Below the pieces are notes generated by a model. It made no database searches. It saw nothing but the letters and a program-made list of their open reading frames with translations, and was not told the origin of the DNA. A DNA stretch of 64,000 nt. Source: Carex sylvatica (Eukaryota; Streptophyta; Magnoliopsida; Poales; Cyperaceae). The first letter of the stretch is position 1. Every line of letters starts with the position of its first letter. The stretch covers positions 21,411 to 85,410 of the forward strand of contig CAXKVR010000415.1 of the NCBI GenBank assembly GCA_964058845.1. The letters run 5' to 3'. The position numbers and the translations under genes are program-made. Below are positions 21,976-33,774 of this stretch, one piece after another.

Positions 21976-22223
21976 GCATGGTATGTCCAGATTGGTCCGA
22001 ATTCTGATTACACAGCTGAAAAAATTAACGCAATAGGTGCGTTAATGCAGATGATATGGATTCATGGGCGTCGGACTCAATTCGGTCTAATACTAGAACC
22101 GTTTGATTCGCTCCATAATTTGTACTGGCTGCTTCATAGAATCCATATCATCTGCATTAACGCACCTATTGCGTTAATTTTTTCGGCTGTGTGATCAAAA
22201 TCCGGGCCAATCTGGACCATGCC
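21976..22223. mobile_element. Long-palindrome MITE (about 248 bp)
   Basis: Arms 21976-22063 and 22139-22223 are inverted copies; the innermost 46 bases (22018-22063 against 22139-22184) are perfect. The outer part pairs as GCATGG..TCCAGATTGG with CCAATCTGGACCATGC. The loop is about 75 nt. I found no clear TSD. A transcript would fold into a nearly perfect hairpin. Confidence 0.8.
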
Positions 22224-24008
22224 TATAACACACGGGGCCATTTAATATTAGTGCGGATTTGAATCGGACGGTCTAGACCTTAATTAACTCAAAATTTGAG
22301 TTAACTCAGAGGATACGAATTCTGCTTCATATATTGTTAGTGGGGATCGATTTTGTGTGTGCTTTGCGTATGACACCTGCTTACTAACCAACTGTTGTAT
22401 TGTCATGTCTTAGTTATACGGTTATACCAATCATGCAAAAAAAAAAATCTAATTAAAATTAAAGAGGTGACATTTTTGTGGGTCCCTTGCAAAGCTGATA
22501 TATGCGCAGTGGCTCGCCAGAAGCATATTGGCGTTTTCCTACCAAAAAAAGAAAAAAAAGAAGAAGCATATTGGCGTTGGTCTGATTAATTAACCTCATG
22601 GCGAATTAGCGACTGGCACTAGTCCACAGTTAGCATATAAAAATGTGTTATATTAGAACCTCATAATAATCAACTAGTCTTTTCAATGACAACACATGGA
22701 GGTTGTGTTCAAATAGATTAATATTCCTACGCTCAAAACACAGATGGAAGTGGGGACGGAATGGTGTTTGCATGCACAGATACAGTAGCGTGCGATGTTG
22801 AAAAAGTAAATACATAATTAACAAATCCTTTGTTGGTAGCAGCTTGGAACTTTCTGGACAGCAAATAGGAGTATAATAATGTGATGAAACCCTGATTAGT
22901 CTAAGCAAGAAGGTAGCACGCCAGATCTAATGTATAATTAAAGCAGGAATTGGTAGTCGTACAGTTAATGCATGTGATTTGTTCCCCTTTTGCTGAGCTC
23001 CTATTAAAACAAGAAATAACACGAGTTTAACCAAATTAGGATGATAGGACCACAGCGTCTAACGTAGCAAGTACGAAGAACAAAAGAGAAACTTACCAGT
23101 AGTGGAATTATCCTAAGAGAAATTGTATCTATCAATCCCACAAAAATTGAAAAAATAATGCTCTCTTGGGACCGGACATTCTATATATATTTTTTGCTTT
23201 GATTTATTTAATTTTGACTATTGGCCGATGTCATTCCCTTTAGGCAGTTAAGAAGAGAATTTATTTTATTAGATGCTCATATATTACCTTCGTTAAGTCT
23301 CTCGTCATGTTATATTTCATTATAAATTAAATCTAAATTTGTTAGAAGTTTATTTATTAATTAAGCAGTCCAATTAGTAGTTGGATTTAAATGCACAATT
23401 TTTAATTTGCCAGAAAGTGAAATCGGCCAGAATTACATGCTTATTCGAAGAGAATAAAAAAATGCACCATGAAGTTTCACAGACAATAGATCAACTATTA
23501 TATAATATTTTTAAAATTAGAGAAATTTTAATTTTAGACGTAGAGTAGTCAAAATATAATTTTCTATAACGCGAACTCGTGGAGTTTCAAATTCGATAAT
23601 TCAAATTTAGTAATCACAAAAGACAGTTATATTAAGCTACCTCTCATCTCTCCTCAGCAACTTATTTTCTCTTCTTCTCTCACTAATATATATTTTTTTC
23701 TCTCTCGCTATTTGTCTCGCCTGAAGTTCCTCTCTCTCTCTCTCTCTCTTCCTCTCAATCAATTTCGCCACATTTAACCTTTGGTTTTTTTTTTCTCTGA
23801 AATTGGTGCATACTCATCATGGGTCCTAATCAGCATGAGCAGTATTTTTTTCATTAATTATTAACCGGTCACAATAGGTTTTATTTTATTTTATTTTTGT
23901 TAAAATTTAATTATCTCGTGTTCTTTGGGTTTAATTTGCAATTATTTTTACCACATTAATTTAGAAGTACTGTATTGATTAATATTCAAAGTATACTTTA
24001 AACTAGAT
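22224..24008. other. AT-rich spacer with a pyrimidine/(CT)n tract
   Basis: No gene or element recognised. A pyrimidine-rich stretch at about 23640-23770 contains a (CT)n run near 23730-23750; it could be a 5' UTR or promoter of an unrecognised transcript, but no coding frame follows. Confidence 0.4.
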
Positions 24009-24412
24009 GAGAATCAAATGCCTCTATTTTTTGTGTCTCCGTCAAGCCTCTTTTTTAAAAACGTGAATAGCTCAAAATTTTAATCATAATATGTCAAAAT
24101 AAAACCGTTAGATGTGATCTATGTTATTTTCTTTGAATGCTCATTATCACATTTCAATTTTGTTTTTATGTGAATTAATAAGTTGCAAAATCAATGTCTA
24201 GAAATTATTCAAATTATAATATTTTTACAAGCTTTTGATGACAACCAAAACAAAATTGAAATGACATATATTTTTTATATGTGCATATATAAAATGATGT
24301 AGATCATATCTAATGGTTTTATTTTGACTTTAAAGTTTTAAATTTTGAGTTATTCGTGTTTAAAAAATAGAGGTATGATGGAAGCACAAAAAATAGAAGC
24401 ATTTGAACTCTC
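24009..24412. mobile_element. Foldback MITE (404 bp) with about 70-bp inverted ends
   Basis: Left GAGAATCAAATGCCTCTATT and right (inverted) GAGAGTTCAAATGCTTCTAT continue pairing through TTTTTTGTG, CCTCT, TTTTTAAA and TAGCTCAAAA. The centre has ACCGTTAGATGTGATCT, also found in the core of the MITE at 45993-46417. No convincing TSD. Confidence 0.7.
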
Positions 24413-24971
24413 CTAAAAATAAGAGGTTCGGCTATAGTTTGTATAGATATTTTTAAATTTTATGATAATAAGAATAACTGTTTTGTTGTTGTTGTTATTT
24501 TTTCTTGTTGTGTAATACATCAGTATAGTCACCCATCTATTTTATATTTTGATTATATTCTAAAGTTACTTATATAAAATCTGACTAATTATGGAATATT
24601 AATTAAGGTAGATACCAATTTAGCCTATAACTACTAATCTACTATATGAGAATGGTAGTTAATATAATTCCTAACTTTATCTACCATACTATTCTTAGAC
24701 AATGAATAATATACAGTAAAATACTTTTGCTTTATGTATTTGATTGATTAGTGAAAAATGCAGGGGGGAAAGCAAAAATGATATCAACATCCAAGATGCA
24801 TTTGAATACATGGGAAAGGTTAAATGGGCATTTTGTGGTCAAACACCTGAATTGTAAGGGAAATTTCTTGATTTCTTGAAGGATTTCAAGACTTCCAAGT
24901 AAGTTTTTCTTTCTTACTTTTCGTATATTGTTATTTTTTTTAAATTATTTACAATTTTGTCCAATGAAGAC

Positions 24972-25142
24972 CAGTGTTATAAAAATATTTGTTTAGATCA
25001 ATTAATCGATCAATTAGTCGTTGACGATGATCAAACTATTATAAATTTTTTTAACTAATTAATCAATTATTTTTGATTAATTGTTTAACGGTACCGACAG
25101 TATCCTATCCGATGACCACTTACCGTTATTTATAACACTGAT
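24972..25142 (+). mobile_element. hAT MITE inside the first 710-bp unit (type copy)
   Basis: From CAGTGTTATAAAAATATTTG to CCGTTATTTATAACACTG, terminal inverted repeats CAGTGTTATAAA. Flanking octamers ATGAAGAC and ATAAAGAC match at 7 of 8 bases, as for hAT insertion. The same MITE is repeated in the other nine units, so it inserted before the array amplified. Confidence 0.85.
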
Positions 25143-26943
25143 AAAGACTACTTTAATAAAAATATTTTGATAGAATATGTGTGCACGTGCTGAAGGAAAA
25201 AGTGACGAATCTATTTTACGGGCACGATGATTTATTGTTAGGCTTTAATATATTCTTGCCCGAGAAACATACCATCACAATTCCCGTACAAAAACCGATA
25301 CCAATCCGTATCCCCTCAGGTTATCAGAGGATACAATTAAAAAATCCAGATTGTTAGTATCTCGTTTGATTGCTAATTGAAAAATTAGAATGTTTTAGTA
25401 TGTGATTCTCATTTTGTCATGTATTTTTATTGTTATTTATTAGCATGTTGAAAAATATGTTAACGGTGAGATTCTTCAGCTCCGTCTGCTCCCCAGGTTT
25501 AGCAATATCTTTGTACTTTTTTATCAAAAAAAAAATTATATATATATATATATATGATAATAATATCTACAGAGAGATCACCGAAAATTAAATATGAAAA
25601 TATAACTTCTTGTGAAGATAGCAAAAACTGCACAATTATAATTTTTTTTTAATTATTTACTATTTTGTCCAATGAAGATCAGTGTTGTAAAAACGTTTGT
25701 TTAGATCAATTAATCGGTCAATTAGTCGTTGACGGTGATGAAATTATTATAAATTTTTTTAACTAATCAATCAATTATTTTCGATTAATTGCTTAACGGT
25801 ACCGACAGTATCCTATCCGATGACCACTTACTGTTATTATAACACTCATAAAGACTACTTTAATAAAAATATTTTGGTAGAATATGTGTGCACGTGCTGA
25901 AGGAAAAAGTGACGAATCTATTTTACGGGCACGATGATTTATTGTTAGGCTTTAATATATTCTTGCCCGAGAAACATACCATCACAATTCCCGTACAAAA
26001 ACCGATACCAATCCGTATCCCCTCAGGTTATCAGAGGATACAATTAAAAAATCCAGATTGTTAGTATCTGGTTTGATTGCTAATTGAAAAAATAGAATGT
26101 TTTAGTATGTGATTCTCATTTTGTCATGTCATTTTTATTGTTATTTATTAGCATGTTGAAAAATATGTTAACGGTGAGATTCTTCAGCTCCGTCTGCTCC
26201 CCAGGTTTAGCAATATCTTTGTACTTTTTATCAAAAAAAAAATTATATATATATATATATATGATAATAATATCTACAGAGAGATCACCGAAAATTAAAT
26301 ATGAAAATATAACTTTTTGTGAAGATAACAAAAACTGCACAATTATAATTTTTTTTTAATTATTTACTATTTTGTCCAATGAAGACCAGTGTTGTAAAAA
26401 CGTTTGTTTAGATCAATTAATAGGTCAATTAGTCGTTGACGGTGATGAAACTATTATAAATTTTTTTAACTAATCAATCAATTATTTTCGATTAATTGCT
26501 TAATGGTACCGACAGTATCCTATCCGATGACCACTTACCGTTATTTATAACACTGATAAAGACTACTTTAATAAAAATATTTTGGTAGAATATGTGTGCA
26601 CGTGTTGAAGGAAAAAGTGACGAATCTATTTTACGGGCACGATGATTTATTGTTGGGCTTTAATATATTCTTGCCCGAGAAACATACCATCACAATTCTC
26701 GTACAAAAACCGATACCAATCCGTATCCCCTCAGGTTATCAGAGGATACAATTAAAAAATCCAGATTGTTAGTATCTGGTTTGATTGCTAATTGAAAAAA
26801 TAGAATGTTTTAGTATGTGATTCTCATTTTGTCATGTATTTTTATTGTTATTTATTAGCATGTTGAAAAATATGTTAACGGTGAGATTCTTCAGCTCCGT
26901 CTGCTCCCCAGGTTTAGCAATATCTTTATACTTTTTTATCAAA

Positions 26944-26974
<31 letters not shown>

Positions 26975-29795
26975 TCATAATAATATCTGCAGAGAGATCA
27001 CCGAAAATTAAATATGAAAATATAACTTCTTGTGAAGATAGCAAAAACTGGACAATTATAATTTTTTTTTAATTATTTACTATTTTGTCCAATGAAGATC
27101 AGTGTTGTAAAAACGTTTGTTTAGATCAATTAATCGGTCAATTAGTCGTTGACGATGATGAAATTATTATAAATTTTTTTAACTAATCAATCAATTATTT
27201 TCGATTAATTGCTTAACGGTACCGACAGTATCCTATCCGATGACCACTTACTGTTATTATAACACTAATAAAGACTACTTTAATAAAAATATTTTGGTAG
27301 AATATGTGTGCACGTGCTGAAGGAAAAAGTGACGAATCTATTTTACGGGCACGATGATTTATTGTTGGGCTTTAATATATTCTTGCCCGAGAAACATACC
27401 ATCACAATTCCCGTACAAAAACCGATACCAATCCGTATCCCCTCTAATTATCAGAGGATACAATTAAAAAATCCAGATTGTTAGTATCTGTTTGATTGCT
27501 AATTGAAAAAGTAGAATGTTTTAGTATGTGATTCTCATTTTGTCATGTCATTTTTATTGTTATTTATTAGCATGTTGAAAAATATGTTAACGGTGAGATT
27601 CTTCAGCTCCGTCTGCTCCCCAGGTTTAGCAATATCTTTGTACTTTTTATCAAAAAATAAAAATAAAAATATATATATATATATATATATATGATAATAA
27701 TATCTGCAGAGAGATCACCGAAAATTAAATATGAAAATATAACTTTTTGTGAAGATAGCAAAAACTGCACAATTATAATTTTTTTTAATTATTTACTATT
27801 TTGTCCAATGAAGATCAGTGTTGTAAAAACGTTTGTTTAGATCAATTAATCGATCAATTAGTCGTTGACGATGATCAAACTATTATAAATTTTTTTAACT
27901 AATTAATCAATTATTTTTGATTAATTGCTTAACGGTACCGACAGTATCCTATCCGATGACCACTTACCGTTATTTATAACACTGATAAAGACTACTTTAA
28001 TAAAAATATTTTGGTAGAATATGTGTGCACGTGCTGAAGGAAAAAGTGACGAATCTATTTTACGGGCACGATGATTTATTGTTATGCTTTAATATATTCT
28101 TGCCCGAGAAACATACCATCACAATTCCCGTACAAAAACCGATACCAATCCGTATCCCCTCAGGTTATCAGAGGATACAATTAAAAAATCCAGATTGTTA
28201 GTATCTGGTTTGATTGCTAATTGAAAAAATAGAATGTTTTAGTATGTGATTCTCATTTTGTCATGTCATTTTTATTGTTATTTATTAGCATGTTGAAAAA
28301 TATGTTAACGGTGAGATTCTTCAGCTCCGTCTGCTCTCCAGGTTTAGCAATATATTTGTACTTTTTTATCAAAAAAAAAAAATATATATATATATATATA
28401 TGATAATAATATCTACAGAGAGATCACCGAAAATTAAATATGAAAATATAACTTTTTGTGAAGATAGCAAAAACTGCACAATTATAATTTTTTTTTAATT
28501 ATTTACTATTTTGTCCAATGAAGATCAGTGTTGTAAAAATGTTTGTTTAGATCAATTAATCGGTCAATTAGTCGTTGACGGTGATCAAACTATTATAATT
28601 TTTTTTAACTAATCAATCAATTATTTTTGATTAATTGCTTAACGGTACCGACAGTATCCTATCCGATGACCACTTACTGTTATTATAACACTCATAAAGA
28701 CTACTTTAATAAAAATATTTTGGTAGAATATGTGTGCACGTGCTGAAGGAAAAAGTGACGAATCTATTTTACGGGCACGATGATTTATTGTTAGGCTTTA
28801 ATATATTCTTGCCCGAGAAACATACCATCACAATTCCCGTACAAAAACCGATACCAATCCGTATCCCCTCAGGTTATCAGAGGATACAATTAAAAAATCC
28901 AGATTGTTAGTATCTGGTTTGATTGCTAATTGAAAAAATAGAATGTTTTAGTATGTGATTCTCATTTTGTCATGTCATTTTTATTGTTATTTATTAGCAT
29001 GTTGAAAAATATGTTAACGGTGAGATTCTTCAGCTCCGTCTGCTCCCCAGGTTTAGCAATATCTTTGTACTTTTTATCAAAAAAAAATTATATATATATA
29101 TATATATGATAATAATATCTACAGAGAGATCACCGAAAATTAAATATGAAAATATAACTTCTTGTGAAGATAGCAAAAACTGCACAATTATAATTTTTTT
29201 TAATTATTTACTATTTTGTCCAATGAAGATCAGTGTTGTAAAAACGTTTGTTTAGATCAATTAATCGGTCAATTAGTCGTTGACGATGATGAAATTATTA
29301 TAAATTTTTTTAACTAATCAATCAATTATTTTCGATTAATTGCTTAACGGTACCGACAGTATCCTATCCGATGACCACTTACTGTTATTATAACACTAAT
29401 AAAGACTACTTTAATAAAAATATTTTGGTAGAATATGTGTGCACGTGCTGAAGGAAAAAGTGACGAATCTATTTTACGGGCACGATGATTTATTGTTGGG
29501 CTTTAATATATTCTTGCCCGAGAAACATACCATCACAATTCCCATACAAAAATCGATACCAATCCGTATCCCCTCTGGTTATCAGAGGATACAATTAAAA
29601 AATCCAGATTGTTAGTATCTGGTTTGATTGCTAATTGAAAAAGTAGAATGTTTTAGTATGTGATTCTCATTTTGTCATGTCATTTTTATTGTTATTTATT
29701 AGCCTGTTGAAAAATATGTTAACGGTGAGATTCTTCAGCTCCGTCTGCTCCCCAGGTTTAGCAATATCTTTGTACTTTTTATCAAAAAAAAAAAA

Positions 29796-29826
<31 letters not shown>

Positions 29827-31922
29827 GATAATAATATCTGCAGAGAGATCACCGAAAATTAAATATGAAAATATAACTTTTTGTGAAGATAGCAAAAACT
29901 GCACAATTATAATTTTTTTTTAATTATTTACTATTTTGTCCAATGAAGATCAGTGTTGTAAAAATGTTTGTTTAGATCAATTAATCGATCAATTAGTCGT
30001 TGACGATAATCAAACTATTATAAATTTTTTTAACTAATTAATCAATTATTTTTGATTAATTGTTTAACGGTACCGACAGTATCCTATCCGATGACCACTT
30101 ACCGTTATTTATAACACTGATAAAGACTACTTTAATAAAAATATTTTGGTAGAATATGTGTGCACGTGCTGAAGGAAAAAGTGACGAATCTATTTTACGG
30201 GCACGATGATTTATTGTTAGGCTTTAATATATTCTTGCCCGAGAAACATACCATCACAATTCCCGTACAAAAACCGATACCAATCCGTATCCCCTCAGGT
30301 TATCAGAGGATACAATTAAAAAATCCAGATTGTTAGTATCTGGTTTGATTGCTAATTGAAAAAATAGAATGTTTTAGTATGTGATTCTCATTTTGTCATG
30401 TCATTTTTATTGTTATTTATTAGCATGTTGAAAAATATGTTAACGGTGAGATTTTTCAGCTCCGTCTGCTCTCCAGGTTTAGCAATATATTTGTACTTTT
30501 TTATCAAAAAAAAATATATATATATATATATATATGATAATAATATCTACAGAGAGATCACCGAAAATTAAATATGAAAATATAACTTTTTGTGAAGATA
30601 GCAAAAACTGCACAATTATAATTTTTTTTTAATTATTTACTATATTGTCCAATGAAGATCAGTGTTGTAAAAATGTTTGTTTAGATCAATTAATCGGTCA
30701 ATTAGTCGTTGACGGTGATCAAACTATTATAATTTTTTTTAACTAATCAATCAATTATTTTCGATTAATTGCTTAACGATACCGACAGTATCCTATCCGA
30801 TGACCACTTACTGTTATTTATAACACTGATAAAGACTACTTTAATAAAAATATTTTGGTAGAATATGTGTGCACGTGCTGAAGGAAAAAGTGACGAATTT
30901 ATTTTACGGGCACGATGATTTATTGTTAGGCTTTATATATTCTTGCCCGAGAAACATACCATCACAATTCCCGTACAAAAACCGATACCAATCCGTATCC
31001 CCTCAGGTTATCAGATGATACAATTAAAAAATCCAGATTGTTAGTATCTGGTTTGATTGCTAATTGAAAAAATAGAATGTTTTAGTATGTGATTCTCATT
31101 TTGTCATGTCATTTTTATTGTTATTTATTAGCATTTTGAAAAATATGTTAACGGTGAGATTCTTCAGCTCCGTCTGCTCCCCAGGTTTAGCAATATCTTT
31201 GTACTTTTTATCAAAAAAAAATATATATATATACATATATATATGATAATAATATCTACAGAGAGATCACCGAAAATTAAATATGAAAATATAACTTTTT
31301 GTGAAGATAGCAAAAACTGCACAATTATAATTTTTTTTTAATTATTTACTATTTTGTCCAATGAAGATCAGTGTTGTAAAAACGTGTGTTTAGATCAATT
31401 AATCGGTCAATTAGTCGTTGACGGTGATCAAACTATTATAAATTTTTTTAACTAATCAATTAATTATTTTCGATTAATTGCTTAACGGTACCGACAGTAT
31501 CCTATCCGATGACCACTTACTGTTATTTATAACATTGATAAAGACTACTTTAATAAAAATATTTTGGTAGAATATGTGTGCACGTGCTGAAGGAAAAAGT
31601 GACGAATCTATTTTACGGGCACGATGATTTATTGTTAGGCTTTAATATATTCTTGCCCGAGAAACATACCATCACAATTCCCGTACAAAAACCGATACCA
31701 ATCCGTATCCCCTCAGGTTATCAGAGGATACAATTAAAAAATCCAAATTGTTAGTATCTGGTTTGATTGCTAATTGAAAAAGTAGAATGTTTTAGTATGT
31801 GATTCTCATTTTGTCATGTCATTTTTATTGTTATTTATTAGCATGTTGAAAAATATGTTAACGGTGAGATTCTTCAGCTCCGTCTGCTCTCCAGGTTTAG
31901 CAATATCTTTGTACTTTTTTAT

Positions 31923-31925
<3 letters not shown>

Positions 31926-31992
<67 letters not shown>
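31926..31992. repeat. (TA)n microsatellite
   Basis: About 33 uninterrupted TA dinucleotides in the last unit of the 710-bp array; the other units have far shorter tracts at the same place. Confidence 0.97.
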
Positions 31993-31996
<4 letters not shown>

Positions 31997-32085
31997 AATA
32001 ATATATGCAGAGAGATCATCAAAAATTAAATATGAAAATATAACTTCTTGTGGAGATAGCAAAAATTGCACAATTATAATTTTTT

Positions 32086-33579
32086 TTTCTAATAATACCC
32101 ATTAACGGAAGTATTTATACCTATGATGTGAACAATTATTTATTGCGTGAATTCTTAAAGCGCGAAGATAACAATACTTGCACTACAGTACCCGCACAAT
32201 ACCCGCACAATTCCCGCACAATACTCGCAGTATTCGGGGACCATCCAAAATTACATATATAAATATAACTTTCTACGGGGATCGCAAAAACTCTACAATT
32301 TGAATTTTTTTTCTAAAGTATTAATATGTATGCAATTTTTTTTTCAAATGAGATTCATGATGACGTACTTTCATGCTCGTCGTCACGCAAGTGTTTATAT
32401 CTCGCCATACAAGTACTTATACATACACTTGCAAGTATTTTTTACATATGACACTGAAAGTATTAATATCTAAGTAATGAAAATATTTATACTTATACAC
32501 TAAGTATTTATACCTATAAGGTCAACTATGTTTGTTACAGAAAAGTTGATGCGGGAATGATTGGGGAACTGGAAAAGATATTATCATAACAAGTTACGCA
32601 TCAAAGTATTAATATATTATTTTTTTTAAGTACTAATATCTTATCTTCTAAGTATTTGTATCTACCAAGATATAAATATCTAAGTATTTTTTATATATGG
32701 CACTGAAAGTATTAATATCTAAGTATTGAAAATATTTATGTCTATGAATTGAAATATTTATTTTTATGAGGTAAACTATTTTTGTTAGAGAAATATTGAC
32801 ACGGAATTAGTGTCAGAACTTTGAAAGGGGAACTATAGAGAAAGGGTGTTGCTGAAATTTTAGAATAATAATTAGTTGAAACTATATAATATCTTTTTAG
32901 AATAATAATTAGTGGGGACCATAATATATTATTTTTCTAAATACAGATAGTGTAGTACGAGTACTGTAGTGCGGGTACTAAAATAATTATTTGTACTTTT
33001 ATACTGTTATATTGTTCCTTTTAGACATGTTATTTAATTAATCCGCATCATTCGTACAAATGTAAGAAAAAAAAAAGGACACAGACCTAGGTGTGAAAAT
33101 ATTTTCATGGTACATTAATGATTCATCATTGTCAAGTAGAACATAAATATGTGATGTGTTAACTTATGAAAATTTAAGTTTTGATTTTTCTTTTGCTTTA
33201 AGTAAGCAACGGATCAAACGTATTAGATCTGGTTGATTGCGTTGATTGCTCAATTTCTATTTCTATCTAGCATCAATTTACAAAGAGCAAGTATGAAAGC
33301 GTTGATTGTTAAATTTCTATCTAGTATGTTATGGGGTGTCGTTTATATAACAATCAATATAATATGTGCACGCGACAGCGTCATCTAAAAATATGCAAGC
33401 CGCATAAAATCAGCACGAGTTTCCGCAATGCCGACGCTGTGTTTACAAAAGATTGTGCGCTGCCGCACGACGGAATCGATAAATGTTATTGCGATTTTCA
33501 GCTGCTTCGTATATGGATCCGTCTGTGTTGCCTCTTTCACACTTGCGACTCTGTTTTACTTGTTATGCGTGATTCGTGT
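32086..33579. other. AT-rich region with diverged direct duplications
   Basis: Two imperfect copies of a segment beginning ACTGAAAGTATTAATATCTA (about 32446 and 32697) lie about 250 bp apart. CCCGCACAAT recurs at 32188-32230. The stretch 32240-32315 (GGGGACCATCCAAAATTACA...) is a diverged relative of the tail of the 710-bp unit. No gene was seen. Confidence 0.5.
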
Positions 33580-33766
33580 CAATATTGTAAATAACAGAAT
33601 GTGTTTGTCTAACGGATATGATATTGTTAAACGATTAATTAGAAATAATTAAAAATAATCAGTTATAATTAGACAAAATTAGTTGAAAAAATCTGTAATA
33701 ATTTAACCGCTACTAATAATTAATTGGTTGATTAATTGATCTAAACAGCCGTTTTTAACTACACTG
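33580..33766 (-). mobile_element. hAT MITE copy, CAGTGTTATAAA family, inverted
   Basis: On the minus strand it runs from CAGTGTAGTTAAAAACGGCT through TTTAGATCAATTAATCAACC to GTTATTTACAATATTG. Flanks ATTCGTGT (33572-33579) and ATTCGTGC (33767-33774) match at 7 of 8 bases, an independent TSD that confirms this family as hAT. Confidence 0.82.
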
Positions 33767-33774
33767 ATTCGTGC

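Larger units (their letters stand above)
24930..32085 (+). repeat. Tandem array: ten units of about 710 bp
   Basis: The marker CAGTGTT starts each unit at 24972, 25680, 26387, 27100, 27816, 28526, 29231, 29951, 30660 and 31369, giving periods of 705-720 bp. Length changes come mainly from poly(A) and (TA)n tracts. Each unit holds, in order: a hAT MITE; unique sequence with GTGTGCACGTGCTGAAGG and a GGATACAATTAAAAAATCC stretch; an apparent LINE 3' end (TCCGTCTGCTCCCCAGG, then TTTTATC and poly(A)); (TA)n; and a tail that runs into the next unit. Copies differ by a few percent at diagnostic sites. Short frames inside are not genes. Confidence 0.96.

Noticed and set aside
26116..29862. Short frames of 60-77 codons within the 710-bp units
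   Set aside because: They cross poly(A) and (TA)n tracts (KKKYIYIYIY) and change with tract length.
24930..32085. CRISPR-like array or centromeric satellite
   Set aside because: Units are 705-720 bp, contain transposon parts and lack short repeat-spacer structure. The genome is plant. Ten copies with no link to known centromere repeats do not support a centromere.
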